In this document: positions 50,501-62,545 of the stretch, piece after piece
Layout of the letters: every line of letters starts with the position of its first letter
Numbering within the stretch: the first letter of the stretch is position 1
Assembly (NCBI GenBank): GCA_037957365.1
Contig: JARHVA010002128.1
Span: 1,400,001 to 1,464,000, forward strand
Source of the DNA: Torreya grandis
Lineage: Eukaryota; Streptophyta; Pinopsida; Cupressales; Taxaceae
Reading direction: 5' to 3'
Length of the DNA: 64,000 nt
Made by a program: the position numbers and the translations under genes
The notes under the pieces: generated by a model
Database searches by the model: none
Told to the model about the DNA's origin: nothing
What the model saw: the letters and a program-made list of their open reading frames with translations, nothing else

Positions 50501-51030
50501 AAATTTAGCCTCTAAGTGTTTGCACTATTGATAAGGCTATAAATCAACATAAATGGTAACCTCAATTCTACAATGGGGGAACTTGAGGCAATAGTGAAAG
50601 GTAGACATGATATCCCATAATTCATGTATCCAAAGATGACCAAGAAGTATATTATATGGAAATTCAATGTCCATAACATGGCACAAAGTATCATGGGATA
50701 CAAAACCAATAATGATTTGCAAACAAATAGTTATGGAAGACTCTATTTTAGCATTTTCATATACCTTAATCATGATTGTATTAGGTTTTATGTCCTTAGA
50801 AGTATAACCCAATTGTTATATCAACTTGAGTGACACTATCTTCAACCCTGAGCCATTGCCTATAAGAACCCACTTGATCTTATGATTCTCTATAATGACT
50901 TTAATGTACAAGGGGTTAATATGGCTAAGATCAAGAGAATACATATCTCACTAATTAATGTAATTTGTTAGCTTGAAGATAGATGTCTTTAAAATGTCTA
51001 GAATTGGTCAGGGTTGATATCATTAAGAAT
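50500..51030 (-). pseudogene. Decayed aspartic protease of B
   Basis: Read on the minus strand, the active-site region near 50880-50840 reads WVLIGNGSGLK, where the family has VLIDNGS, so the catalytic D is now G. The open stretch 50812-50537 continues QLGYTSKDIKPNT... and ends FPYNILLGHLWIHELW, the LLGRPWIH hallmark with two changes. Upstream, to about 51030, a lead-in with ILDLL-like and YSLDLSHINPLYIKVIIE segments is present. Element C is inserted about 300 bp upstream, which removed the view of gag. Confidence 0.75.
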
Positions 51031-51324
51031 AATGCATCATTAAAGGAAGTCATTCATATATAGTTCAGTAGACTTCTAACATATGCAAGAGATCTAAGAT
51101 AAAAATCTACATAGTGGTTTTACTTAGTTGGTCTTGAATACTATATATATTTTCAATGGAAGAATGAGAGGATTTGGCCTTGGTCAATATAGTGTTTAGA
51201 CTTAGATCAGAAGGCATAGTGTTTATATTCTATCTAAAATTAGAAGAAGGCAAATGGCCTTGAAGAATGACTCATGAGCATCAAGTTGTAATTATGTAAT
51301 CTAGATTCAGAAAGGAGTCATTAT

Positions 51325-52440
51325 TATTTCAGTGAATTTTAGCTTATATTTCAAAATGAAGAAGAAGAAACTAAATATAGGTATGGCTGAAAAACCTATT
51401 TGGTTGTGCACACATTGAATCAAAAGATTTTGAAGAACTCCTTTTTGGCTTGGGAGGATGACTTATAAATAAGATAGCACTAAATTAAATGGTTGGTTAG
51501 ATAGATAGTTGGGTGGATTACCTAGTGTTAGCTAGATCTCAAAATCAAGAGCTTCCTCAAGGGATGTCAATCCACACATTTTAAACAATCAAGTTTATAA
51601 ATAGAATAGAAATTACTTGTATAAATAATTAAAATCTATTGAAATTTAATACAAGAAATTATTGCTAAATAAATAGACTATAAATGACTAATATATCAAT
51701 AAGCAAGTTAATACTAGTGCTAAATGGCTTGGGTCTGTGAACAGGAAGGGACATAGAGAACTAGATTTGGTTGAGGGTAAAAGGGTCAAAATAATTTTCC
51801 ATTATTTTCTACCATAGTGACCATCGATAATTAGTTGATCATCGATGGTTAAGGTGACTGTCAGTATTCAAGTTGACCATTGATGGTTAGACAGACCATC
51901 AATAGTTAACGTAACCATCGATGGTTATTATGGGTATGTCTATGTTTGTAAATGCTCAGATTGATAAGAACACAAATTTAGATAGAGATGGGTTGATGCT
52001 AGGCTGAGTGTAAAAGGCAAATAAAGTAAATGAATACCAAAAAATAAAAATACTTATTTTGTATAAAGTTAATTGGGTGGGTTGTTGAGGTGGTTGGCTT
52101 ATTGGCAGAGTCTAACATGGTTTTGGTAGAGTAATGGTACTTGATGCTTTGGTGGAGTAGAAATGGTAAGATATTTAATGTGATGACTAGATCATTGGAT
52201 TGTTGATGATGATTGACCTATAAAATAAAGAAACTCTAGATGCACGAGCTCTTGATAATAATTACATATGGATTACACTTCCCTACTCCTCTCTTCTTAT
52301 AGGCAAGGTAAGAGAGTTGTAACAAGATGTTAACTAGGTCTTCTAATTTTAACTCATGTATGTAATGGCTCACATGCAGATTTAGATTAGTTGTTTTTAT
52401 AAAAGGAAGTTAGGTGGCTTACATGTGGGTGGTTAAGGAG
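51325..52440 (-). repeat. 3' LTR of C, 5' part deleted
   Basis: It aligns in reverse with 2200-3300 of the A LTR. The outer end on the minus strand reads TTCACTGAAATA, against TTAGTTGAAACA in A. At 52440 the alignment jumps from A 2200 to A about 1740, so the polypurine tract and the first 240 bp of the LTR are missing. The palindrome cluster at 51828-51935 is retained. Confidence 0.72.
51828..51935. repeat. Palindrome cluster in the C LTR
   Basis: Five to six copies occur, spaced 20-25 bp: ACCATCGATAATT, ATCATCGATGGTTA, ACCATTGATGGTTA, ACCATCAATAGTTA and ACCATCGATGGTTA. They match A 2665-2785. Confidence 0.82.
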
Positions 52441-52449
52441 GTCAAAGTA

Positions 52450-52492
52450 TGACAAAAGTGTACAAAGTATGACAAAAGTGTGATAGCCAAGA
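52450..52492. repeat. 20-bp tandem duplication at the C deletion junction
   Basis: The unit GTATGACAAAAGTGTACAAA is repeated twice, with the second copy running into GTGATAGCC. Element A has a single related segment (AAGTGTAAAGAGTGTGATAGCC on the minus strand, about 1720). It marks the deletion point. Confidence 0.8.
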
Positions 52493-52977
52493 TCACATAT
52501 CAACTAGGTTGTCATAATTAGTAAAAATAAGGGTCAATGCAAGAAGGATAAGTGATAAGTGGACCACATAAAATTATTTAGGTGTGGCAGTTGGGTACAC
52601 TCAAAAATACAACTCACCTAGGAAATGTCTATGTTTTGGTGGGTATCCAAGGTAGGAAGTGTTCCTAGTGAAAACACAAACCTGGTAAAGTGTCATAGGT
52701 ATCCAAGGTAGGAAGTGATCTTGAGAAGACATAAGTGGGTTTGTTATGCATAAGGTGGTGTAAGTTCAAAAGGGTTAACATGGAAATGTTGTCACTATGG
52801 TCAAAGGACCAAGTAAAATTCAATGCAAAACATGTGTGAGTTGGGCCAAAATAGACCAATAACGAGGTGATAAGGTGGTCAGGGTAGGTGGAAAAGGTAA
52901 TCTACATGGCTAGGTTGCTGATGTGGTCTTACTAAAAAAGGTCTAAACTAGGTAAGAGAAAAAAGATAAGTCTCTTG

Positions 52978-53042
52978 ACCATCGATGATCAGGGTTGTCA
53001 AGGGAAGCCATCGATGGTCACCCTAACCATCAATGATCAAGG
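52978..53042. repeat. Palindrome cluster in C, 3' non-coding
   Basis: It contains GACCATCGATGATCA, GCCATCGATGGTCA and AACCATCAATGATCA, and matches A 1150-1225. A further cluster lies at 53574-53665 (GATCATCAATAGTTG, ATCATCGATGGTTG, AACTATCAGTGGTTA), matching A 540-660. I see no gene in 52493-53850. Confidence 0.8.
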
Positions 53043-53849
53043 TGAAAATTCTAAAATTCTAGTGATTAAAATTGAAATTTGAATTAATTTTAATTTAGTT
53101 TGTCATTTGTTGTTTATATTTTGGAGCTCTAGCTTCTGTTGTATTGAGACCAAAAATAGTGTTGGTGTTGCTTAGAGGTCAGAGGTTGCTTAGTTAGATT
53201 GAGTAGACCCAGAGGACCGGGGAGGATGTAGGGAGCATGTGGACATAGATGAGAATGGGAAAGTCTATGGATAACTTCATGGTGGTGGTCATAGAATAAG
53301 GTAGGGGATGTTAATCAAATTTTTAGATTAGTTTGATTCTGTAAATGTTGGTGTAATTAATTTGTTAGTCATTTTTTTGGGGTAGGTTTTAGGTTTTTTC
53401 CTTAAATAGGTTTTGGGGTAATTTTATTAAAAAAATTGAAATTAATAAGGTGGGGTACATGAACTAGGGTGGGGGTAGGTATTATGTTAGAATTTAGGAA
53501 ATATTGAGTTAGTTTGGGGGTTTCTTAGGTAGTTAAGGTTTTGGGTGGTCTGGTAGTGAAACACCCATAGTGATCATCAATAGTTGAGGCCAATCATCGA
53601 TGGTTGATATCTAAGGAAATATAGATGCCCAACCATTACCGATTAGCCTAACTATCAGTGGTTATTTATCTTTAAAATAGGCATTTATAAATATTTAAAG
53701 TTTTTAAGTTATAACAAGCACTAAAAGGTATGGTATGGGTTGATAGGTAAGTTAGGTGGGAGATTTAGTGGGGTAGAATGTGAGGTTTGGGCAAGTAAGA
53801 GTTGAACAACTGGTCAACTGGTAGGTTAAAGGTGTGTAAGCAAATAGGC

Positions 53850-55600
53850 AACAATAGTATAGGTGTCTAAGATTATTGTTATAGATTAAGTGTAGGCATG
53901 AGAACAGATATAGATGCATGATTGTGTGCCATGCATCTTTGTAGAGGTGTACCAAGGGAAGACCCCAACTGACTAGGCCTATATGGAAGAGATTAGGATG
54001 GGAGTGATGAGGCATTATCAACATGTGCCTCAAGATGCATCCATGATCATATCTCTCATCAAGAGATAAGATCTAGCTCTATACACCTTCTTACTATTGA
54101 CTAGTGAGACAATGATCTTACCTAAGGAAGTTTATAAGATCACATGATTGCCTCTTCAGGGTGATCTAATCTATGACATAGAGTGAGAGGAGAAAGAAGA
54201 TCATATTGAGCTATTGTATAGAGATGATAGTGATTAGGTCAAATGGCATGCTAGGGGATTCAGCTATAACATGTTATATGAGAGGGTGTGGGGTGAGCAA
54301 AGATTGATGACCATGCTTATTATGGCCATCTCATGCTTTTCTCTTCTCAACTCAAGAAGTGGGAGGTTCTCATATTTGCTATTAAGGGTGCTAGTTGAGC
54401 TACTACTAGGGTAGACTATATTCAATTGGGTACTTATTCTTTTGATATAGATATATAGGGAGCTATGGGGGTTTAGGGCCCACAAGAGGTATGATATCAG
54501 TATCAGCTTAGCTTTATAGTACTGAGACTATGAGCACATCTAGGTGTTGAGGCCAGTGGGATTGTCATGGGTAGGATATACATAGATTGAGTTCCTAGTT
54601 AGCTTCATGTGGTGTAGAGGTGACTTCACTAATTTAGGTATAGAAGGAGGAGCCCATGATGTGGATTGGTTTAGGGGTGTACTGGGTGCACTAGTGATCA
54701 ATGACATTATTTGGAGACCCTATGTCCAATTTCTAGTATAGCTTGGCTATAGGAGGTAGACCTTGTACTTATAGAATTATTGGTGGATTCTTGGCTAGAG
54801 GGATGGAGAGGTGGAGCTCATCCCATTTGATAGGGTGTGGAGGCATTTCATCCTAATATAGGGTATTCTAGGTGTATTTCCAAAGTATATGTGTGAGGAC
54901 TCAGAGATCATATTGTCAAAGCCACATACATTCCTAATTTTTCTAGATCATGAGGAGTTACCATCTAGGCCATAGATAGATGATGAAAGATTTTTGGATG
55001 GCTATGTGGTATGATAATAGGGGTTATATGAGGTAACAAATATTAGTGATGGTGATAGTGGTATGGGACCTATGGATGTGGACCCTTCTAAGAGAGGGGA
55101 TTAAAGGTCATACGTATAGGGGAGTACCCCAGATGCTTAGGCAATAGTGGTATTATCTACTACATAGGCATAAGTCATGTCACTACAAGGTTAGGTGACT
55201 ATTTTATAGGGTTAGGTTGTGACTCTTATAGGTGATAAGAACCAAGTGAGGGCTTTACTTGCCTTGGTTACATAGGAGAGGGACTCCCTGGGGTAGAGAA
55301 GATGAGGATATGTAGCACTTATAAGACCTCCAAGCACCATCCCCATTTCATGATGCCTAGCTATAGTGGAGGAGCTATGATATAATGAGGCTATAGTTTT
55401 GATGTAATATCTTGATGAGCCACAACGGGGTGAGTATAGAGTGAGCTTGATAGGTAGTTCTAGTGTGACTACTCTAGGGTAGTGGGCAGCATCTATAGGT
55501 GGATAGACAGGTGCTATAAGTGGACACATATCAGGACCTAGTAGTATGCCAGGAGATAGTGGTACCCCAAGGTCATGGATATGACATAGTTCATACACAT
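53850..55600 (+). pseudogene. Antisense ORF of C, possibly plant mobile domain type
   Basis: This plus-strand decayed reading, opposite to pol, sits between integrase and 3' LTR as in B. Readable pieces include WGLRAHKRYDISI-like sequence near 54470-54510 (broken by a frameshift), GDFTNLG and DVDWFRGVLGALVINDIIWRPYVQF (about 54610-54740, read with changes), PFDRVWRHF near 54830 and FPKYMCEDSEIILSKPHTF at about 54880-54940. The tryptophan-rich pattern fits the C-terminal half of plant mobile domain proteins, but the diagnostic RW...THTFHLP box is not visible, so the family call is tentative. The 128-codon minus frame at 55598-55212 overlaps it and is judged a shadow. Confidence 0.48.
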
Positions 55601-55722
55601 TATATATTATTGTATATCATTTTTATTTTGGCCTGCAAGTTGATGTAATGAGATGTACATTTTGAGAGGGAGAGACATGTATATCTATTTGTACACATTA
55701 TAATGTTATTTGACCCACAAGA

Positions 55723-55725
55723 TGT

Positions 55726-55790
<65 letters not shown>
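55723..55790. repeat. (TG)n microsatellite
   Basis: About 68 bp of almost perfect TG dinucleotides lie in the spacer between the antisense ORF and integrase of C. Confidence 0.98.
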
Positions 55791-55793
<3 letters not shown>

Positions 55794-55799
55794 TAATTG

Positions 55800-57300
55800 T
55801 TTATTACACATGCCCATGGTCTATGACTTACTTTGATGTTGATGCTTATGATGTGATGGTTCTATTTCTTATGGATTGTGCTTATGTTATGGATGTTAGA
55901 CACTGATACAGACTTGCCTAGCTAGGCATGAGATGGCCTTTATTTATGGGTATGCTTGTTGGTTGCTTAGGACATGGTAAATTGCAATGAGTATATGCTT
56001 CATTATTTAGATTTAGGCATGCAATGAAAAATGGTTGATTACTTTATTGCTCACGGATGCTATGATGTTATGATGTTTGTTACGATTATGATTATGGATA
56101 TGCTTTTGCTTATGACACACATGGATATGATGTTTTTTTTTAATTTGTTTTAAAGAAAAACACATGAGGTATGTTAATTAACAACACTACATAGGAGAAC
56201 AGAGAATAGTATCAAGAGACAAATGTCATAATGAAAACATCAACTAGCCACGATAGGATAGGAAGAGAGCACAATGCTTCTTCTTTAGTAAGGACCAATA
56301 TAGAATGAAAGTTGGATTGGTTTAATAAATATAAGCATTTTGAATGCTTCACATGAGCATTTGTTAGGTGGCAAAAAAGGTGTCTTAACCACATAATGTC
56401 AAGTAAGATTAAAATCCCTTGCTTATAGTGTATAAACAGAAAGTGGATGAAAATGGAATCTTCTTGTGAGACTAGCATGCCTCTTTTGTAGGTTTTTGAA
56501 GATTCAATATAAACAAGTCTATGTCGTATGAAGTGTAGACTAATCAATCCAGGAAGTATATTTATGAAATTAGATTATAGCTTCTATCTCATTTTGTTGT
56601 GCAAGAGCTAATTATAACTTTCAAGATTAGTTTATTTTTATTATGATTTTAAAAATGGGTCTTTTGCTTTGTTGATATATATGGGAAGGTGATCAATATG
56701 TGAAGCTTCAAAGAAATTATTATGCTTTTGACAAATGTTGTACTCAACCATATTTCAAGGGAGTGGTCTAAGTGTATTTTCTTTGTTCAAGGCTTTGTGA
56801 TAACTATCCTTCAAGGGAGCTATCTACCTTATATTTATGCAATTTTAGTATGCTTATGCAACTATCCTTTAAGGGAGTAGTCTGTGAATGCTTATGAATG
56901 ACCCATGATTTATATTGGTTTGGATTTTGATTTTTTATTTCTTGACTTTTGCTTGACATAGACATGTTTATATAGGCTTAATGTTTCACCTTTATGAAGG
57001 CAAAACTAAAATCACAAAAAAGGTTGATTAGGTGTAAATAAGTTTAGGCGATAATGATCATGGGAATCCATCCTAGGAGAGGGGCATAAAGTACCATGAG
57101 AATCATACCATGGGTAGAGCTATGGTACCCATTGTTCAATAGTAGGCTATGATTATGATGGATAATCACATGATTCAGTTTTAATTAGTTGCCTCTAAAA
57201 TTGGGAGATGAATGTAATGTGAAAGCAAGGAATTAGCTTAATTTAAAATAAAATGTGAACTTGATCATTCTTAACAAAAGAATGGATGCATATGTGAAGC
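55800..57300 (-). other. Spacer of C between antisense ORF and integrase
   Basis: No coding match. At 56745-56885 a ~57-bp unit with AACTATCCTTCAAGGGAG recurs three times (about 56748, 56801 and 56860). Several GATTATGATTATGGATATGC-like stretches near 56080-56110 are simple-sequence-like. Confidence 0.5.
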
Positions 57301-58500
57301 ATTGATTGGCTTAGGTTCTATGTTTCCCTCAAGATAAGACAATTGGTAACCTCTTGATCCATATTTGTGGGTTATGATATAAGGTCCAGGCCAATTGAAA
57401 GCAAATTTACACTATTTACTTTTGACTATATTAGTGACGTGTTGATTTTCCTTTAGGATAAGGTCTTAAATGTTGAATTATCATAATATAAGGTGTTTAT
57501 TATAAGCAAATTTGACATGCTATTTATATACATGAATAAGGGTAAGGGATGCTAAACAATGTCCATCAAGTATCTAAAGCTGGGCTAAGCAATGTTGATG
57601 ATAATCATCCTCAAAAATGAGATCTTACAAAGATATGTGAAGGGAGGGTATTTGTAATTTGAGAGGTAAGACTGCCTCCACTCTAAACACAAGAGAGAAA
57701 GGGGTAGAACCTATAGGGGTTTTAATGCTAGTACGATACACCCATAAGGCAAAGGGGACGTGCAAATTCCAATCCTGACTAGATGCATTGACCATTTTAG
57801 CTAGCATGTTGTTAATAGTTTTATTAGAGGCCTCGACCTACCCATTCACTTAAGGGTGATAGGTCAAGGAGAAGCTTAAATTAATGTTGAATGCATCACA
57901 TATACCCTAGACTTACTTGTTCTTAAAATACTTACCATTTTCAATGATAATCTTATGAGAAACACTGAAATAGTAGATGATGTGATGGTTGACAAAGTTG
58001 ACAATCTTTTTCATTTTGGTTAAGAGTAAAGGAATAGCCTATACCCATTTAGTAAAATACTTATTCATAGTGATGATAAAATGGTATCACTATGAAGAAT
58101 GGGGATTAATTTCACTAACAAGGTCTAGACCCCACTGTGAGAAAAGCTAGAAATCAGTGAAAATGCAAAGATTATAGCTAGGTACATGATGAAAATTGGC
58201 ATGTTATTGACAATTAGCACACTTTTTCACATAATAAAAATATTCTTGGTTAAGGTTAGGTTAATAATAGCTAAGGTGAAGGATTAATTTAGCTATAGCG
58301 AAGCTAGTAAAGTGTCCCCCATAGATTCCATCATGCATTTCCTTAATAGTATGATAGTCTTTATGACTGTGTAGACAAAGAAAGAGGAGGCCGTAAAAGA
58401 TACACTTATAAAGAATTCCTCCCATAATTGTATAATGTGAAATACCCTATATAAATCTTCAAGAATGCCTAGAGAGGCCAAAATGAATGATGGCAAGGTT
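57300..58500 (-). pseudogene. Decayed integrase of C
   Basis: Read on the minus strand, the core includes GLDLVSEIN near 58130 (first D), then INKYFTKWV-like sequence, IIIENGK near 57960 where the family has a DNG (second D replaced by E), and VEASNKTINNMLAKMVNAS (about 57845-57790) with the catalytic E. The open stretch 57807-57625 continues WNLHVPFALWVYRTSIKTP and GSTPFSLVFRVEAVLPL, the well-conserved integrase segment. The C-terminal region near 57430-57320 reads WPGPYIITHKYGS. The open stretch 58511-58293 is probably the zinc-binding N-terminal region, too changed to assign ligands. Confidence 0.82.
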
Positions 58501-58699
58501 GAGGTAGTCAAAGGTCTATTGATACCAAAGTTTAGGTTAGGTCTCCTCTATATTAAAAATGGTGGGAAAATCAAGTTTGACATAGAAAGGTTGGGTAAGT
58601 CTATGGATAATGATAGATAGGTTAGATTCAGAAGGTGAAAATGGGATCTGATGGGTGAGGGAAGCCATGGCATCAACAAACTTATTAATAGATCATGGG

Positions 58700-59420
58700 G
58701 TAGACTGGATGTGAGAATGTTCAAATGATTCTAAGAGTTCATCAAATAGTTATTTATATTATTGCAAAACATCATACTTACACTATTAAGATCCATTGAT
58801 TTGATTGACCACGAGTTGGGAGTCACCAAAGATGTTGATTGTTTTGACTTATAGGGCTAAGGCAGTCTAAAGGCCTATCACTAGGCTTTGTACTTAGCCA
58901 TATTATTGGTACATTTAAAATCAAGCTTGAAAGACAAAGCAAGAGGTTTACTATCAAAGGGAATAAGGATGATACCAACTCCTCCACCACACTGACACTT
59001 TGATAAATCAAATAACATGGTGACTTGATAGGTGAATTTTGCCTAAGAGAGGGTCATGATTGACTTATCAGGGAAATTGAGAGAAGGATGTTGGTTTTCT
59101 GTTAATGGTGCATTGGTCAATTGGTCAATCATGGCCTACCCCTTAATTCACTTTTGCTAAAGGAACTCAAGGTCAAAATCTACTAAAATTATGAGCCATT
59201 TGGCCATATGTTAGTTTTGGTATGGCTTGGAGTGCATGTACTTGAGTGGTCTATATTGATTATGACATAGGTTTTGTGGTTAAGAAGGTAGTGGTGAAGT
59301 TTGATAGCCACAAAGAATAAAGCTAAGTAAATCTTCTTGGTGTGGGTATACCAATTCTTGTACTCTATAAGTGTGTGGCTAATGTAGTAGATGGCTTGTT
59401 CTCTATGTTGTTCATCCTAA
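58700..59420 (-). pseudogene. Decayed RNase H of C
   Basis: The minus-strand stretch 59011-58823 holds LSKCQCGGGVGIILIPFDSK across a frame change, then LDFKCTNNMAKYKA-like residues near 58930-58890. These correspond to the beginning of the RNase H fold of Ty3/gypsy elements. Upstream, to 59420, the connection segment reads SLGVMLTH-DEQHREQAIYYISHTL (near 59430-59370) and EKIYLALFFVAIKLHHYL (about 59330-59270), the extra RNase-H-like connection typical of this group. Confidence 0.74.
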
Positions 59421-60360
59421 TGAGTAAGCATTACCCCTAAGGAGTGGTTGGTGGTAGAGATATAAAGGTAGAAAGGTTGGTCATCCTTATGAGGAGTGAA
59501 TATAGGTAGATACAAAAGCTAATTTTTGAGTGAATCAAAGGCCTTTTAACAGTCATTATTCCACTTGAAAGACACATCCTTCTTCAGAAGGTAGTGGAAG
59601 GGTTAGCATTAGTCTGAAAGTTGGGAGATGAAGTGATAGATGGATTGAAGATTCCCCTACAAACTATGGAGTTGCTTAAGGTTGATTAGAAGAAGCATGT
59701 CAAGGATTGATTTGATATTCATGGGATCAAATTTGATTTCTTGAAGGGAAATGATAAAGCCAAGGAGCTTTCCTAACAAGACCCCAAAAATGCACTTCTT
59801 GGGGTTTAAGTAGACATGGTAATGGATAAGCCACTAAAAGATGATCTTGAGAATAGCTAAATGATGCTTTCAGAGTTTGGATTTTCTAAGAAGGTTATCC
59901 ATATAGTCTTATACAATATTATGGATAAGGTCATGAAAGATGTAGGTCATGGCACAGTGGTCGGTTTCACCATCATTTTTTAATCTATAAGGAATGACTC
60001 TATAGTATAAGGTTCCTCATGGGGTGGTAAAGGTGGTCTTGTGCAAATATTTAGGGATAATTAGGATCTAATTATAACTCAAGAATCTATCCATGAGAAA
60101 TAGCATCTCACGGTTGGTTGTAAGATCAACTAGCTGGTTGATGATCGATAGAGGAAATTAATCTTTAGGGAAGGAGAGGTTGAGGTCATAAATGTATACA
60201 TAAATGCATAGTCCCTCTATGGCTTTGGTGATAGACATGACATTTGAGACCCATTGGGGATAATTAATAGTTTGAATGAAATTGACAGATAGAAGATGTT
60301 GAATCTTCTCTTTGATGAGAAGGGCTATGTGATGGTGCATGCGTCAAAGTTTCTACTTGA
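59420..60360 (-). pseudogene. Decayed reverse transcriptase of C
   Basis: The open stretch 60340-60158 gives the start (IALLIKEKIQHLLSVNFIQ, YPQWVSNVMSITKA, LCIYVYIYDLNLSFPKD). Then come LFLMDRFLSYN, an FTTPWGTLYYRV-like box with a stop, and NIVWDYMDNLL-like sequence near 59905, where the family has YVDD, so the catalytic motif is changed to YMDN. YLNPKKCIFGVLLGKLLGFI (about 59815-59755) and LKQLHSLWGNLQSI-like residues follow. The order is as in B, but the sequence is distinct, so B and C are separate families. Confidence 0.83.
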
Positions 60361-61440
60361 TAGGCTTGGCATCATGGTGGGTGAATTTGTTATGGGTGGC
60401 AATGGCAGGGTCAATTCTTAACATGTGACTATAATACCAATCAAATGTTATGTTACAATCTTGGAATAAGGAGAGGAAGACTCAAAGTTCTTCAGCATTT
60501 AATGATTGGCCAATTTTGACAATGTTGGGGTTATTCAGAGTGCCCTAATTGATATCCATGGTGGATTCATTCAACATGGTTGAGTCCTTGGGAAAAAAAT
60601 ATTTGTGGATTGAAGAATCTAAGACACTAAGGTAGGTGAGAATGGAGTAATCATCTTGGCATTGAATAGTATTAATGGTAGGAGAGTCATCCCCTATCAT
60701 TTCAAGATGGATCAAAGGAATGGTTACGGTTGTCCCTTCCTTCTGATAATTTAGGGTCCTAGGTTCATCATTTTGATGAAAAAAACGTTAGGTGGGATGA
60801 TGTCACCATCCTCAATGCAGGTGGAGGAGAGGTTAGTGAGGAAGGGGTATCATCCTTGATAATGGTGGTGGTAGGTGGTTTGAGTTAATTTTTGGTGGGT
60901 AGAATAAAACCAAGGCCATGCTTCTAATGAGGCTTTTTGGTCTCAATAGAAACCAAATCATGTTGGCCATACTTATATTACCCAAGAACAAATCATTTCC
61001 AATCACACCTATGGAGGTATATTTTGGCAAAACTTGGCTTTTCAAGGTAGTAAAAGTCGAAGATGAATGGTCAAGGTGGAGAGGAGGTAGTAGAAGAACC
61101 AAGGGACTTGTCAAGTCCCACATAAATTAAGTGGGTTAGAGAGTGGGGAGGTCTAAAGAGAACAATGGTTCTAAAATTAGGGTCATACCTAAGTTGTTGA
61201 TTAAGTTTCCCATACTCTTGAGGTGTAGGTAAAGCATCAAGCATAAGGAGGTGATATTCCCCTAGTGAAAGGTAGTGGAATGTGGATTCTAAGGGGTCTA
61301 AGGTGGGGATATAATTAGAGAGGATGGATGAGTTATTTGATGCCTCATTGGTAAGTGAAGGTAGAGCTTCCTCTTTCATAGGGGAGGTCTTTCCCTTATT
61401 TAAGGAGGGTGTGCTAGATGGAGATAGGAGGACATCATTG
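60360..61440 (-). pseudogene. Protease to reverse transcriptase linker of C
   Basis: Broken reading with open stretches 61379-61071 and 61123-60833. One piece (PTLDPLESTFHYLSLGEYHLL region) may be part of the acidic or Ser-rich linker that precedes reverse transcriptase in plant Ty3/gypsy polyproteins. I recognise no catalytic domain. Confidence 0.42.
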
Positions 61441-62045
61441 GGTCAGTAGGTCATATTACATGTCAAGAAGAGACTTGGGTCTATTTGGATGGTGATGACC
61501 TGGCCTTTGTGATCAAATTTTATGCAATGATGAAGGGTAATGGGGATGCAACCCATGGAGTAGAGCCAAGGTTGTCTAATCAAAACATTGTATTAGAATT
61601 TACCTTCCACTATATAGAAGAGTTTAGGGAGTGTGTGAGGTCTTACATGGATACAAAGGACAACCATTCTTGGGGTAGTGGTCATGGTATCATTAAAATA
61701 TTAGAGGATGACTAAGGTTTCAGACATGACATTATCTGAAAGGTTTATTTGGATATAGGCATGCGGGGAGATGATATTAATAATAGCTTCCCCATCAATC
61801 ATGACCTATTTGATGTGGGTTTGGTTGATGTAATCATTAATAAAAAGAGGGGGATCATGATCATCAAGATGGATAAAAGGTATTTTTAAATCCTTGAAGG
61901 TGACAAGGTCATAAATTTGAAGAGCGCCAACAAAGGCTACCAAAGGTTGAGGATCTTTAGTTAAAACCTCTATCAATTGTAATGCCTTGATCATTGCTTG
62001 GTGATGATGAGGTGAAGTGGTAATCAAATCATATAAGCTCATCTT
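61440..62045 (-). pseudogene. Decayed aspartic protease of C
   Basis: The open stretch 62042-61806 is the conserved lead-in and N-terminal part: SLYDLITTSPHHHQAMIKAL, then IPFIHLDDHDPPLFI and YINQTHIK. Directly after, VMIDGEAIINIIS (about 61805-61765) is the active-site region, keeping the catalytic D in DGE where many plant copies have DGG. The C-terminal hallmark near 61580-61550 reads LGSTPWV, a decayed LGRPWIH. Stops and frameshifts separate the parts. Confidence 0.77.
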
Positions 62046-62299
62046 TGTTAGGGTCTAGTGAAGTTGTTTGATAACCACTCTCCTGATAGAGTTGAAGGAG
62101 TTAGATTGGGAGGCACCTAAGATAGATACCTTAGGTTTAGATGAAGGTGAATATATTTAGGTAGGGTTTGGTTGGGAGGTAGAATATGGGTATGGCCATG
62201 GGATGGACACTTTGGCCTTCCCCTTATCCTTTAATTGTGCTCTCGTGACCATGTGGATGGTATGGATAGAGGGAGGAATTGGGGCAGGAGAGTTGTTTG

Positions 62300-62545
62300 G
62301 TTATTCATCACTTTGAGGTGAGACTAGAGGGATAGATAGGTTTTGGCTAGTGTTTATTAGTTGTTGGGTTAGTAATGGGCCCATGGGAGGTTGATATATT
62401 AAGACATAATCCTCATCATAGAGCCAATGGATAATGGTTTGGAGAGATTTGTAGTTCTCTGTGTCATGGCCTAGTATCCTACGATAAGAACACACTTGGT
62501 GGTCATTATACCATATGGGTTTTAAACCAAGAGGGTTGAACAACC
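62300..62545 (-). pseudogene. gag: Gag C-terminal zinc-knuckle remnant 2 of C
   Basis: The open minus-strand stretch 62543-62301 contains VCSYRRILGHDTENYKSLQTI, which fits a gag zinc finger of type C-x2-H-x3-GH-x4-C with the first H now R and the last C now Y. It continues IHWLYDEDYVLIYQPP. It lies about 250 bp upstream of the protease, the normal place. A similar stretch occurs 1.4 kb further upstream (63830-63990). Confidence 0.62.

Larger units (their letters stand above)
38563..51324 (-). mobile_element. Element B: Ty3/gypsy retrotransposon with pol and an antisense ORF
   Basis: From its 3' end, B has a 3' LTR (38563-39586), polypurine tract, non-coding spacer, antisense ORF with plant mobile domain similarity (40690-42960), repetitive spacer, integrase (45930-46900), RNase H (47330-47700), reverse transcriptase (48150-49060) and protease (50500-51030). 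Gag and the 5' LTR are not seen because element C is inserted at 51325. The integrase after RNase H order is that of Ty3/gypsy. The antisense ORF placed between integrase and 3' LTR fits the Tat group. All frames are broken. Confidence 0.78.

Noticed and set aside
55212..55598. Longest open frame on the minus strand (128 codons)
   Set aside because: It overlaps the antisense ORF of C on the plus strand and matches no family. It lies outside the pol order of C, so I judge it a shadow of the antisense ORF.
55703..55906. Open frame with a Cys-Val repeat
   Set aside because: It is produced by the TG microsatellite and has no sequence support outside it.
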